Shown here in pieces: positions 43,752 to 53,792 of a stretch of 60,012 nt of DNA; the stretch's first letter is position 1, and every line of letters begins with the position of its first letter. The notes below the pieces were generated by a model. The model saw only the letters and a program-made list of their open reading frames with translations. It ran no database searches and was not told the DNA's origin. The position numbers and the translations under genes were made by a program. Source of the stretch: JAXHUM01 sp034189325 (GTDB taxonomy: Bacteria; Desulfobacterota; DSM-4660; Desulfatiglandales; Desulfatiglandaceae); assembly GCA_034189325.1 (NCBI GenBank), contig JAXHUM010000070.1:1-60012 (forward strand), in the 5' to 3' direction.

Positions 43752-44951
43752 TTAAAGGCCTTCTATGGGAATGCGTATCCGAAAGGTAGTGCCCTTCCCT
43801 AGTTCGCTCTCCACGGTAATATCCCCATTATGTTTCTTAACAATATTATACGCGACATTAAGCCCAAGGCCGGTACCCTTTCCCACTTCTTTGGTCGTAA
43901 AAAAGGGGTCAAATATTTTAGCAAGTTTATCAGCGGGGATCCCCGTTCCAGTATCACTGATCTCTATCTCTATCCAATCATTATCCGTTATGGTTGCAAT
44001 CCTGATCTCTCCCTGCTTTTCCATAGCCTGGGCGGCATTCACCAGGATGTTCATAAACACCTGATTAAGTTGCTGTGGGAAACACTCCACAGGAGGAAGG
44101 TCACCGTAATCCTTCTTGACGGTCGCTTTATATTTGATCTCGTTCCACACAACGTTCAGCGTAGACTCGATCCCACTATTAATGTCCACAGTCTGGACCT
44201 CGTCTTCTCCGGGATGGGCAAAATCCTTTAGGTCAAGGACTATATTTTTGATCCGTTCGGTTCCCTCTTTGCTTTCATCAATCAGATCATGGATATCATC
44301 CAAGATAAAATCAATATCAGCCTCCTCTTCGAAGGATTTGATCTTACCTAACAGATCTTTGATCCCCGCAGGCAAATCCCCATTGAGACTGGCAATCAGT
44401 TCTCTGTATAGCTCTATTAGAGAGCCGATGTCATCGTGATAATCGGACAAGGATTTTAAGTTGCTGCTGACAAAACCGGTTGGGTTATTGATTTCATGAG
44501 CCACTCCCGCGGCCAACTGGCCCACGGATGCCATTTTTTCTGATTGGAGAAGCTGAGCCTGGCTATTCTTGAGGTTTTCCTCCAACTCTATGATCCTTTC
44601 TCCTGCCCGCACCCTTGCCTTCAGTTCGCCTGTTTTTACAGGTTTGATCAAGAAATCGTCTGCTCCTGATTCAAATCCCCTGATCAGGTCATCTTGGTCG
44701 TCTTTGGCTGTTAAGAGAATAAGATAGACGTAATAAGGAAAACCTGACTCCCTGATCTTACGACAAAGCTCAATCCCATTTATTTCGGGCATTATCCAAT
44801 CGGTGACCACTACTTGTATTTTGTTTTCTCGCAGCAATTTCCAAGCCTCTCCGCCGTCAACAGCGGTTATAACCTTGTGTCCTGCCTGCTCAAGAGTCTT
44901 TTTTGCCAGACTCAGTGATACGGAGTTATCTTCGGCTACCAATACGTTCAT
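43752..44951 (-). CDS. Receiver-histidine kinase hybrid
   Basis: A 399-residue protein with an N-terminal receiver (VAEDNS, D51 in VVTDWIMP, KPV at 103-105), a short coiled coil, a HisKA-type dimerisation region with phosphorylation site H152 in GVAHEINNP, and a HATPase domain with N-box NAAQAM, ISDTGTGIP and GKGTGLGL. There is no membrane segment. A receiver fused N-terminal to the kinase suggests it is activated by another kinase. The ATG at 44951 has AAGGA 6 bases before it; a TTG at 44966 is the alternative. Confidence 0.9.
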   Translation of the reverse strand: MNVLVAEDNSVSLSLAKKTLEQAGHKVITAVDGGEAWKLLRENKIQVVVTDWIMPEINGIELCRKIRESGFPYYVYLILLTAKDDQDDLIRGFESGADDFLIKPVKTGELKARVRAGERIIELEENLKNSQAQLLQSEKMASVGQLAAGVAHEINNPTGFVSSNLKSLSDYHDDIGSLIELYRELIASLNGDLPAGIKDLLGKIKSFEEEADIDFILDDIHDLIDESKEGTERIKNIVLDLKDFAHPGEDEVQTVDINSGIESTLNVVWNEIKYKATVKKDYGDLPPVECFPQQLNQVFMNILVNAAQAMEKQGEIRIATITDNDWIEIEISDTGTGIPADKLAKIFDPFFTTKEVGKGTGLGLNVAYNIVKKHNGDITVESELGKGTTFRIRIPIEGL

Positions 44952-45012
44952 CACTTTTCCTTTCAACTATTATAATTGGTAAGAGAGTGTTTGGAGGCAC
45001 ACAGAGGCGCTC

Positions 45013-45339
45013 CTATTTGTTGCCTCTTTCATATTCCAGTATCATTTCTTCAAATTTCTGATCAAACGATTGAACACTCTTCTCCAACCCTGAAAGAGAA
45101 CCTGTCTGTGCCTGATCATCTATTTCTTTGGCGAAGTTGTAGAGATCGTCAAGACCGAGATTGCCCGAAGCCCCTTTTATGGAATGGGCCCTTTTATGTA
45201 TTTCATCAGCATTTCCCTCTGCAAGCGCCGCCTTCAGGCCTTTAAGATCATTGGAAGTTGTTTGCATATACAGTTCCCATAGTTCCCTGAAGTCTTCTGC
45301 CTCCAAACCCAAATTGTCGGCAAACTTTGCTATATCCAT
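45013..45339 (-). CDS. Free histidine phosphotransfer (HPt) protein
   Basis: A 108-residue HPt domain protein. The phosphoryl-accepting histidine is H52 in KRAHSIKGASGN, with the usual glycine and hydrophobic pattern. It carries no other domain, so it should shuttle phosphate between receivers. The start at 45339 is chosen because AAGGAG lies 7 bases upstream and the domain begins there; a longer frame from 45441 adds an unrelated leader overlapping the REC-GGDEF gene. It sits between the REC-HK gene and the REC-GGDEF gene. Confidence 0.88.
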   Translation of the reverse strand: MDIAKFADNLGLEAEDFRELWELYMQTTSNDLKGLKAALAEGNADEIHKRAHSIKGASGNLGLDDLYNFAKEIDDQAQTGSLSGLEKSVQSFDQKFEEMILEYERGNK

Positions 45340-45409
45340 TTTTCCACTCCTTGATACTGGTTGATAATCACAATACCTCTCTTTCAAGATTGTGTTTTGG
45401 GGTTCTCCT

Positions 45410-46336
45410 TCATCGCCACTTAACCATATTCCTTCCTTCACTCTTTGCCTGGTAAAGATATCTGTCGGCTATTCCAATCAGGGCATCCCATGACACGTTT
45501 TCTCTGTATATGTTTGGATCATAGCAGGCCACCCCGAAACTGGCTGTAATGTTGATTTTCCCATCTATGACGCTAAAACTCTTTTCAGACACCTTCATGC
45601 GGACCCGTTCCGCCACTGTACGGGCCATTGCTATCTCAGTGTCAGGGAGGACAATGACAAATTCCTCGCCTCCATATCGCGCTATCCAGTCACGCTTGGT
45701 TCTAATAGATTCTCTCAGACACTCACTGAATTCCTCCAAGACTCTATCGCCCGACTGATGACCATACATATCATTGACCCTCTTGAAATGATCAATATCG
45801 CACATGATCACGGAAAGGGACGATCGACGTTTCTTTGCCATTACCATTTCATAAGGCAATTTCTCAGTAACATGTAGACGGTTATAAAGTTTTGTTAGGG
45901 TATCAGTGACTGACATAATCTTTATCTTTTCGTTTGCTTCCTTGAGAGATGCTTCTATTTCAAGATAGCGTTTAACGATGTTCAGCCTTGCTATGAGCTC
46001 ACCCCTATGAAACGGTTTGACAATATAATCATCGGCGCCGGCATTGAGGGCGGTGACAATATCGTTTTTTGAATCCCTTGCCGTAAGGATAATAGTGTAG
46101 ATGTAGTAATCTTCATCTTGTTGCCTAATTCTTCTGCAAAGCTCTATTCCATCTATCCCGGGCATCATCCAATCGGTGATAACAACACGAAAAACATGTT
46201 GTCGCAGTCTCTGCAAAGCCTCTCCTCCATTCTCCGCGCTTATAACGGCATAACTTTCCGACGTAAGAGTCTTTTGAAGGAGCAACCGTGAGGCGGGATC
46301 ATCTTCAACCACGAGTATAGATAAAGGGTTTATCAT
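45410..46336 (-). CDS. Response regulator with GGDEF domain (diguanylate cyclase)
   Basis: A 308-residue REC-GGDEF protein, predicted to synthesise cyclic-di-GMP. The receiver has VVEDD, D55 in ITDWMMP and K108 in IVKPF. The cyclase motif is GGEEF at 222-226, an active form. At the inhibitory-site position the residues are T213-x-x-D216 instead of R-x-x-D, so classical feedback is unlikely. The ATG at 46336 follows the TAA of the upstream kinase by one base; a GTG at 46345 is possible. Confidence 0.9.
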   Translation of the reverse strand: MINPLSILVVEDDPASRLLLQKTLTSESYAVISAENGGEALQRLRQHVFRVVITDWMMPGIDGIELCRRIRQQDEDYYIYTIILTARDSKNDIVTALNAGADDYIVKPFHRGELIARLNIVKRYLEIEASLKEANEKIKIMSVTDTLTKLYNRLHVTEKLPYEMVMAKKRRSSLSVIMCDIDHFKRVNDMYGHQSGDRVLEEFSECLRESIRTKRDWIARYGGEEFVIVLPDTEIAMARTVAERVRMKVSEKSFSVIDGKINITASFGVACYDPNIYRENVSWDALIGIADRYLYQAKSEGRNMVKWR

Positions 46337-46337
46337 T

Positions 46338-49300
46338 TTAAACACTCAATAAAGCCGATATATCACTGATAAGGTCTTTATTTTCCAAAGGTTTATAAAG
46401 AATTTTATCGACCCCGGACTCTTTTACTGCGGCGAGCTTTGGGTCATCCCTGTGAAGACCCGTCAGGACCATGACCTTAATCCCAGCATATTGGTCGGTA
46501 TTACGTAGGTAGCGGATAAATTCCACGCCATCCATACGTGGCATCTGAATGTCTGTCACGATCAGATCAGGCTCAAAGGCCCCAAGTTTAATGCTTGCTT
46601 CAATACCATTCTCAGCATCTATAATCGTTACTGAAGGTATATTTCTCCTTATGGTTCGAATTAGGGATTTGCGCATCTTTTCCTCGTCTTCAACGATAAG
46701 TATCTTGTCTTTCTTTTGTACTTCATTGACTCCTTTATGATGACAAATCCATTTTTCTATAATTCTTTGGATATCCTCTTTCTTGAAAGGTTTTGACAGG
46801 TATTCATCCACGCCTGCCTCGAGATAGATTTCCCTGTCACCAGACATAGCATTGGCAGTGAGGGCTGCTATGGGTATATGATCAATCTTCAGATCGTTTT
46901 CCCACCTCCTTATTTCCTTGGTCGCCCTTATCCCGTCCATCTCAGGCATCTGTATATCCATGAAAACAATATCATACGGCCCAGTGTTCTGAACCCTTTT
47001 GACGGCTTCCAGACCGTTGTTGACGACCTCGACATGATTATATCCCAGACTGGCAAACATCTTTTCGCCTAACTTCTGGTTGACAACGTTATCCTCCGCA
47101 TAAAGAATCCTGACATTATCCTGAATAGCTTCTGCCTTCTTACGTCCTGATATTCTCTTCTGTCCCTGTTTTGTCTCTATTCCGAGTACTTCACGAATCA
47201 TGTTAATGAGGAAATTTCGTCGGACAGGCTTGAATACAATGGAAGAAACATAGTTCTTCCATGTTTTATGTACAAAGTCTCGAGCAGGATCAGAGGACAA
47301 TAATATTATCTTTGTCTCATTGTAGGTCCTTTTGCATATCTCCTTGGCAGCATCTGAACCTGAGATTCCAGGCATTGAGGTGTCTACAATGGCAATGTCC
47401 GGAAAGCCTTTTGTTGTTTGTAGATCATCTAGAATAGAAAGCGCCTCTTCGCCACTTCCGGCTTGGATAGGAATCATACCAACTTTCTTGACTATGTCTG
47501 TTACGATCCTGAGAGCTGTGATATTGTCGTCTACAATAAGAACGCCCCGCCCACGAAGCTCTGAGGCTTGAACAGAAGGGATTGCTCCGGAAGAACCATT
47601 TTCAATTTTGAAACGGGCTTTGAAGTAGAACGTGCTCCCTTTATCTAGCTCGCTTTCCACCCACAAATCGCCTCCCATGAGTTGAACAAGCTTTTTGGAG
47701 ATAGCAAGCCCCAAACCAGTCCCACCATATTTTCTGGTAGTGCCTCCATCCAGTTGCTTGAAAGATTCAAAAATATCCTCAATTTTATCTTTTGGAATTC
47801 CTATGCCGGTGTCCCTCACCGAAAAGAGGAGTTCAATCCCATCGACGTTTCTTTCTTTCCTATTCTGAATCTCTCGATTGAACCGCGTCACGGAAATTTC
47901 AACTTCACCCTCTTCAGTGAATTTCAGGGCATTTCCGACAAGGTTCGTAATGATCTGCCTTAGTCGGGTGGGATCTCCAACAACCTCGATCGGGACATCA
48001 CCGATCTGACAGTTGATCTCGATCGATTTTTCACCTACATTCGTCCTCATCAATTCTCCAACATCCAAAACAAGAGTCTCCAGATCAAACGGTATTGACT
48101 CTAGTTCAATTCTTCTACTTTCGACCTTGGAAAGGTCGAGGATATCATTGATGAGATCAAGAAGGGTTTCACCGCTCCTTTTGATTGTTTCAACGGCGTC
48201 TCTCTGCTCAAAGGAGAGGTCCTCATCAAGGAGAAGTTCTGCAAAACCCAAGATCCCGTTCATCGGCGTTCTGATTTCATGACTCATGTTTGCGAGAAAT
48301 TCACTCTTGGTTTGGTTGGCCGCCTCCGCCTTTTCCTTTGCGTTTCTTAAGGCCGCCTCCGATTTCTTTCGTTCAGTGATGTCACGAACAATGACAACAT
48401 CAGCGGGGCCCCCCCTATATTCAATCCTTGCATTACTGATCTCGGCCGGTATCTTGCGGCCATCCCTTGCGATAAGAGCAATCTCGTAGGACTCGGGAAC
48501 AGGTTCCCCTCTCATCCGGCGTTCGTATCTGCCGATCGCCAATTTCAGGTAGGTGGAATCAATCACTTTGTCGGGATGTAAAAGTCTGATTTCATCAATT
48601 GTATAGCCGATAATTTCCGCCATCTTTTGATTGGCGAAAACAAATCTGAGATCCTTTACGATCACAATACCGTCGTTTCCCTTTTCCACAATAGCCGAGT
48701 ATCTCTCCTCAGACTCTGCCAACTGATTGGCCGCCTTTTGACGCTCACTGATATTTCTCAGAATAACCAAGTCAGCCCTTCTCCCATCGTATTCGACAAG
48801 ACCTGCATTGACTTCCACAGGGAGTCTGCTCCAATCCTTCCTGAGGAGTTCAATTTCATAAAACTCGGGCACTTTATTCCCTGCCATTCTTTTTTTGTAT
48901 CTTTCCTTGACGACGTCTAGGGATTCTGGAGCCAGGACTTTGTCGAATGTCAGCCCCAAAAGTTCTTTTAGGGGGTAGCCGCAATAATCAGCCGCCTTGA
49001 CATTGGCAAACTTGAATCTGTGATCCTGGACAATCACAATAGCATCATTGGCGCGCTCAAGAAGATGGAAGGCTGTTTCTTTGAGGCGTTTCCATTTTTT
49101 AGAATTTAACCTCCTGTTATCCAGAGAATGCTTCACAAGGGCCTCGAGAATTCTAAAATTCACTGGTGTTACCAGCAAATGGCTAGCGCCATTTTCAAGA
49201 TAGTCCGAGGCCATTGAATCTTGCGTGTTCTCAACGATCACGATCACGTCAATGTCTTCATCTATTGCTTTTAGCTTCCTGATTAAGTTCATCCCATTGA

Positions 49301-49472
49301 TGGGGGACATATTAGGAGTAGCAATAACAACACCGGGTCCTTGCTTTTTAAAAGCATCCAGCGCTTCAGGATCGCCAGTGGTGACATGCACTTGATGTCC
49401 CATTTTATTAAGACGATCTTTAATCCCAGCGCCCATATCCAATTTTTCTTCTAATACGAGTACTTTTACCAT
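46338..49472 (-). CDS. Hybrid histidine kinase: pseudo-receiver, two PAS, HK, three receivers
   Basis: A 1044-residue soluble kinase. Residues 1-115 form a receiver-like domain without a phosphoacceptor (Thr52) or switch lysine (Thr102). PAS domains lie at about 135-245 and 255-370, HisKA at about 388-455 with H398 in MSHEIRTP, and HATPase at about 500-620. Three receivers follow, with D697, D839 and D974. Such a multi-receiver layout suits phosphate transfer to other partners. ATG 49472 has GGTGAT upstream; a TTG at 49526 overlaps the previous stop. Confidence 0.88.
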   Translation of the reverse strand: MVKVLVLEEKLDMGAGIKDRLNKMGHQVHVTTGDPEALDAFKKQGPGVVIATPNMSPINGMNLIRKLKAIDEDIDVIVIVENTQDSMASDYLENGASHLLVTPVNFRILEALVKHSLDNRRLNSKKWKRLKETAFHLLERANDAIVIVQDHRFKFANVKAADYCGYPLKELLGLTFDKVLAPESLDVVKERYKKRMAGNKVPEFYEIELLRKDWSRLPVEVNAGLVEYDGRRADLVILRNISERQKAANQLAESEERYSAIVEKGNDGIVIVKDLRFVFANQKMAEIIGYTIDEIRLLHPDKVIDSTYLKLAIGRYERRMRGEPVPESYEIALIARDGRKIPAEISNARIEYRGGPADVVIVRDITERKKSEAALRNAKEKAEAANQTKSEFLANMSHEIRTPMNGILGFAELLLDEDLSFEQRDAVETIKRSGETLLDLINDILDLSKVESRRIELESIPFDLETLVLDVGELMRTNVGEKSIEINCQIGDVPIEVVGDPTRLRQIITNLVGNALKFTEEGEVEISVTRFNREIQNRKERNVDGIELLFSVRDTGIGIPKDKIEDIFESFKQLDGGTTRKYGGTGLGLAISKKLVQLMGGDLWVESELDKGSTFYFKARFKIENGSSGAIPSVQASELRGRGVLIVDDNITALRIVTDIVKKVGMIPIQAGSGEEALSILDDLQTTKGFPDIAIVDTSMPGISGSDAAKEICKRTYNETKIILLSSDPARDFVHKTWKNYVSSIVFKPVRRNFLINMIREVLGIETKQGQKRISGRKKAEAIQDNVRILYAEDNVVNQKLGEKMFASLGYNHVEVVNNGLEAVKRVQNTGPYDIVFMDIQMPEMDGIRATKEIRRWENDLKIDHIPIAALTANAMSGDREIYLEAGVDEYLSKPFKKEDIQRIIEKWICHHKGVNEVQKKDKILIVEDEEKMRKSLIRTIRRNIPSVTIIDAENGIEASIKLGAFEPDLIVTDIQMPRMDGVEFIRYLRNTDQYAGIKVMVLTGLHRDDPKLAAVKESGVDKILYKPLENKDLISDISALLSV

Positions 49473-49522
49473 GTTATCACCAGAGATTATGGTTGTCGCA
49501 TTAAGATAGGGGAAGACCAAAC

Positions 49523-51451
49523 TCAATTCCCCAATACATTTTGGATCTTCTGGGACAGTTCCTTAATGTTAAAAGGTTTTTGGATAAAGTCGTTACAACC
49601 TCGTTTCAAAATATCGCCTGCCTCACCGTCAATTGTGTATCCGCTCAAAAGAATCGCTTTTACATCAGGGTTTATCTGTTTCAATCGGTCGTAAGTTTTG
49701 CCTCCGCCCATTATAGGCATGATCATATCAAGGAGAACGATGTTAATATCGTCAATATGCTCTTTGTATATCCTTATAGATTCTTTACCGTTTCTTGCGG
49801 TGAGAACTTTGTAGCCCATTCCCTCCAAAAGCTTCTGTGCCACCTCTCGTATGGTGTCTTCATCATCAACAAGCAGGACAGTGGGCCTGTCTGAGGATGT
49901 GCTTCCTTTGCTCTTTTCGATGGAGATCTGCTCACGACTTGTTTCCTTCTTTCCGGGGAGATATATGGTGAAAGTCGATCCTTGGGCTGGCTCAGAGACC
50001 ACATCTATATGTCCTTGGTGTCCGGTAACTATCCCATAAACTGAGGCAAGTCCAAGGCCTGTGCCTTTTGACATTCCCATCTCCTTGGTTGTGAAAAAAG
50101 GTTCGAAAATATGTTCCATTGTCTCTTCGTCCATGCCCTTGCCTCTGTCCTTAATGCTTAACATGACATATCTGCCAGGCCAAGGATCATTGAGCCTGTC
50201 CGACGTCTGGCTATGACTCTCATTTTCCGTATGAAGAAATAAATCGCCTCCCTTGGGCATGGCATCTGCTGCATTCATATACATATTGAAGAGGACCTGT
50301 TCAATCTGTTCTTGATCAGCTTCAATTTTGAATAGATCCTGTGATAAATCCAGGTGCACGTTGATCTCCTTATGGGATCTGCCGAACATGTTCGCTGTCT
50401 GTTTAATAAGCTTGTTCAGATCAACTGTCTCCACTTTATATCTACCCTTTCGGGCATAACCCAGAAGTTGCTTGGATAGCTTTGATCCATTCTGAATCTG
50501 TTGTTCAATATTGTGGAGCATTCCGATTTGAGGATTCCTTGAATCGGTTTTGAGTAACATGAGCGAAACAAAGCCCTGAATAGCCATTAGGATATTGTTG
50601 AAATCATGGGCCACACCGGCAGCTAGTATACCCACTGCTTTCATCTTCTGTGCTTCTCTAAGCTGCTCCTCCTTTTGTTTTTGTTCGGTCAAATCATTCA
50701 TGATGACAATCGCCTTGCGATCCTCTCCCTCAACTGGAAGGATGGTCATCCCAATCACTCTTGATGACAGACTAAAAGGAGATCCCGGACAAGATGTCTG
50801 TGGTCCACTGTCAAGGGAATCAATCATCGCATCGACCTTTCTGCGATCCTCTCCGGAAAAGAGATCTGCGAAATTACTGGCTAGTAAGTCTCTTTCCTCT
50901 CTTCCAGTCAAAGAGATAGCCGCCGGATTGGCAAGGACGATACGTGCCTCAGAAGTGATCTCCAATATCCCTTCAGACATACTCGAAAGAATCAACTCAA
51001 GATGCCTCTTGTCTGCAAGCAACTCCTTGGTGATCTCCCTTGAGCTCAGGTATTCAAGTTCCATGGCGCTTTCGGATGTCCATACTGGTAGTCTTTCTAT
51101 AACATTAAGGACATGTTTCTTCATCTTATTGGCAGGCGCCTTGGGAAGATAGGCATCGGCCTTGAAAGATGCAATATCCAGTTTCTCCTCAGCAGCAATA
51201 CCTGACAAAATAACAATCTTTACATGTTCCAGCCTGGGCATTTGGCGGATGATACGACAGAGTCTTTTTCCGTCGATATTAGGCATAATCAGGTCAATAA
51301 AGATGACATCGGGGATAAAATTATCCAATATGTCTAAGGCTGAGAGACCATCTTCCGCGGTCAGAACAGTATGCCTCTCTTTCCTGAGTAGGTTTGCCAT
51401 GAATTCCAATATGACAGGATTATTGTCCACTACTAGAATCTTCTTCTCCAT
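49523..51451 (-). CDS. Hybrid histidine kinase: receiver, PAS, HK, receiver
   Basis: A 642-residue soluble kinase. The receiver at 1-120 has VVDNN, D53 in FIDLIMP and K104 (LPKAP, with Ala in place of the usual Pro). PAS is at about 150-258, HisKA has H282 in GVAHDFNNIL, and HATPase spans about 385-510 with DRGKGMDEE and KGTGLGLASVYGI. The C-terminal receiver is at about 525-640 (LVDDEDT, LLDMIMP, IQKPF). It has a good GAGAGGGAA before the ATG. It could self-phosphorylate its C-terminal receiver or pass phosphate on. Confidence 0.9.
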   Translation of the reverse strand: MEKKILVVDNNPVILEFMANLLRKERHTVLTAEDGLSALDILDNFIPDVIFIDLIMPNIDGKRLCRIIRQMPRLEHVKIVILSGIAAEEKLDIASFKADAYLPKAPANKMKKHVLNVIERLPVWTSESAMELEYLSSREITKELLADKRHLELILSSMSEGILEITSEARIVLANPAAISLTGREERDLLASNFADLFSGEDRRKVDAMIDSLDSGPQTSCPGSPFSLSSRVIGMTILPVEGEDRKAIVIMNDLTEQKQKEEQLREAQKMKAVGILAAGVAHDFNNILMAIQGFVSLMLLKTDSRNPQIGMLHNIEQQIQNGSKLSKQLLGYARKGRYKVETVDLNKLIKQTANMFGRSHKEINVHLDLSQDLFKIEADQEQIEQVLFNMYMNAADAMPKGGDLFLHTENESHSQTSDRLNDPWPGRYVMLSIKDRGKGMDEETMEHIFEPFFTTKEMGMSKGTGLGLASVYGIVTGHQGHIDVVSEPAQGSTFTIYLPGKKETSREQISIEKSKGSTSSDRPTVLLVDDEDTIREVAQKLLEGMGYKVLTARNGKESIRIYKEHIDDINIVLLDMIMPIMGGGKTYDRLKQINPDVKAILLSGYTIDGEAGDILKRGCNDFIQKPFNIKELSQKIQNVLGN

Positions 51452-51492
51452 TTCCCTCTCACTTCGCTTTGTAGTCCATCATAAGTACCCTG

Positions 51493-53691
51493 TTAGAAAG
51501 CCCATTTCTTGATCATTTCGAAGATAATCTCCCGTTTGATCGGTTTCGACATGTAGTCGTCCATGCCTGCTTTCAAGTATTTTTCTCGATCCCCTTTCAT
51601 GGCGTTAGCTGTTAGGGCTATGATCGGAACCCTGTTTGCTTTTGCTGATAGGCTACTATGCCCTTTTCTTTTGAGTTCTGCCTCCATTTCTTCTTCCCAT
51701 TTTCTGATCTCCTTTGTCGCTTCAACTCCGTCCATTTCAGGCATATGAATGTCCATCAATATGAGGTCGTACATCTCAGGCGAGGAGCTATACTTTCTAA
51801 TCGCTTCTTTCCCATTGACAACCATATCCACCTGATAGCCGGCGGTTTTGAGAAGTGTTTTGCCAAGTTTTCGGTTGACCTCGTTATCTTCCACCAGCAG
51901 AATTCGTACAGAATGCTTCTTATCCTCCTTGACAGAATGTTGTGTAGCGATCGATTTCACAGATGTATGTTCAGTTTCTCCCCTCTCTTCTACCTTTTTC
52001 CCAAGAAGCCATTTCATCATTTCAAGAAGTTTTTCCTTGTCCACAGGATGAGGCAAGAACCCATCAAACCCAGCCTCCCGACAGTATTTAGCGCCCTTTT
52101 CAAATGATGAAGAAAGGGCAAGCAGAGGAATATCACTATATTCAGAACTTTCAGATCTTATCTTTTGAGCGACTTCGTAAGCTCTCTCAGAGCCGTGGGC
52201 AACGCTCATCAAGCAGATATCAAAGACATTCCCCTCTTCTACCGCCTTATTCAGCGCAGATACCACTCCTTCATCGTTTGTCAGCGTTTCTACATGCATG
52301 CCTGCTGATCTGATGATAGCGGATAACATGGACAAATCCGTGGTGTTTTTATGGAGAATAAGGACTTTCTTGTCACAAACAGATACATGAGATCGTTTTG
52401 ATGTTTCTTTTGTTGATATCTTCCTTAACAAGGCTGTGAAATGAAAGTCACTTCCCTGTAAATCTCCAGGGCTTTCAGCCCAGAGATTTCCCCTCATTGC
52501 CCTTGCCAGCTCTCTTGAGATAGATAGACCCAAACCAGTACCCCCAAAATTTCGTGTGGTAGACTCATCCGCTTGGGTGAACATATCAAAAATAGAGTTC
52601 AGTCTGTCCGCCTCAATACCTATACCGGTATCTTTTACAACAGTATGTAGCTTGACATCACAGGTGTGCTCATTATCTTCTTCCCTGTAAAGAAGAATCT
52701 CGATTTTCCCAGCTTCCGTGAACTTTGAAGCATTTCCCAAGAGGTTGACAAGCACTTGTCTAAAACGATAAGGGTCTCCTCTCACTTTAGAAGGTGTGTT
52801 GTCGGCGATATGAGTCAGCAACTTGATATTTTTTCCCCTGATTCTTGGGCGGATCATCTCGCATACGTCATAGACCAGTATCTCAGGATCAAACTCAATA
52901 TCATCAAATTCGAGGTGACCTGATTCGATCTTACTGAAATCGAGCACATCATTTATTGTCGACAACAAGATTTCCCCACTTTTCTTAACCATTCTTGCAT
53001 ATTCTGTCTGTTGGTCGTCGAGGCTCGTTTCCAGAAGCATGTCTGTGAAACCTATCACACCATTAAGTGGGGTTCTTATTTCGTGACTCATACTGGCAAG
53101 GAAATCACTCTTTGCCCGGTTTGCTGTCTCAGCCGCTTCCTTTGCCTCAGCATATTTCTTCGTTCGTTCATCGATGAGACCTTCTAAGTCTTTCGTATAA
53201 GACAAAAGATCCCTCCGGATATTCCATTTCTCAGTAAGTGCATGGGCAAGCTGTCTTGCAACCACGCTGTCGAAGGGTTTTTTGATTATTAGGAACTTGT
53301 CTGTAGTTCCCAGCTCATTTAACATATCTGACCACGAATAATCTGAAAAACCAGTACAAAAAACTACTTCCAGATCCGGGTATATCTCCCAGATTCGTTT
53401 CACAGTCTGGATTCCATCTATTCCGGGAGGCATTCGAATATCCACAAAGGCCATGGCATAAGGTTTTCCCTCTACATTTGCTTCATATGCCATTTGGACT
53501 CCATCTTCACCCTGAAAAGCTGAGGATACTTCGTAACAGATTGTGGTGGAGGTATTTTTGTCAAACAGAGAATTCTCAAGCTCCTCAATATCACCGCAAG
53601 AACTCTCCAGACAACCGAGGATCTCCCTGAAGTCATCGTGAATCGTTCGGTTGTCGTCGATGATTAAAATACGATTGTTTCGGGATCGCAT
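51493..53691 (-). CDS. Hybrid histidine kinase with receiver, pseudo-receiver and receiver
   Basis: A 732-residue soluble kinase. The N-terminal receiver (about 6-150) is long because of an insertion, with D84 in FVDIRMP and K138 in KKPF. HisKA has H203 in MSHEIRTP and HATPase spans about 300-425. A central receiver-like domain (about 443-560) has Ser496 and His548 where the phosphoacceptor and switch lysine belong, so it is inactive as a receiver. The C-terminal receiver has D647 in LMDIHMP and SKP. It starts with AGGGAAAGA upstream, 101 bases after the neighbouring PAS kinase. Confidence 0.88.
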   Translation of the reverse strand: MRSRNNRILIIDDNRTIHDDFREILGCLESSCGDIEELENSLFDKNTSTTICYEVSSAFQGEDGVQMAYEANVEGKPYAMAFVDIRMPPGIDGIQTVKRIWEIYPDLEVVFCTGFSDYSWSDMLNELGTTDKFLIIKKPFDSVVARQLAHALTEKWNIRRDLLSYTKDLEGLIDERTKKYAEAKEAAETANRAKSDFLASMSHEIRTPLNGVIGFTDMLLETSLDDQQTEYARMVKKSGEILLSTINDVLDFSKIESGHLEFDDIEFDPEILVYDVCEMIRPRIRGKNIKLLTHIADNTPSKVRGDPYRFRQVLVNLLGNASKFTEAGKIEILLYREEDNEHTCDVKLHTVVKDTGIGIEADRLNSIFDMFTQADESTTRNFGGTGLGLSISRELARAMRGNLWAESPGDLQGSDFHFTALLRKISTKETSKRSHVSVCDKKVLILHKNTTDLSMLSAIIRSAGMHVETLTNDEGVVSALNKAVEEGNVFDICLMSVAHGSERAYEVAQKIRSESSEYSDIPLLALSSSFEKGAKYCREAGFDGFLPHPVDKEKLLEMMKWLLGKKVEERGETEHTSVKSIATQHSVKEDKKHSVRILLVEDNEVNRKLGKTLLKTAGYQVDMVVNGKEAIRKYSSSPEMYDLILMDIHMPEMDGVEATKEIRKWEEEMEAELKRKGHSSLSAKANRVPIIALTANAMKGDREKYLKAGMDDYMSKPIKREIIFEMIKKWAF

Positions 53692-53792
53692 TCTTTCCCT
53701 TTCCTCTATTCCCCTTCAATAAAACAATTTTTTGATGGACAATTTTAATAGTTGTAGTGGTCGACTCTATAGAAAGCGATCGAAAAGAATAC

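Noticed and set aside
45013..45441. 142-residue version of the HPt protein
   Set aside because: The first 34 codons have no relation to HPt proteins and overlap the REC-GGDEF gene, whereas AAGGAG precedes the ATG at 45339.
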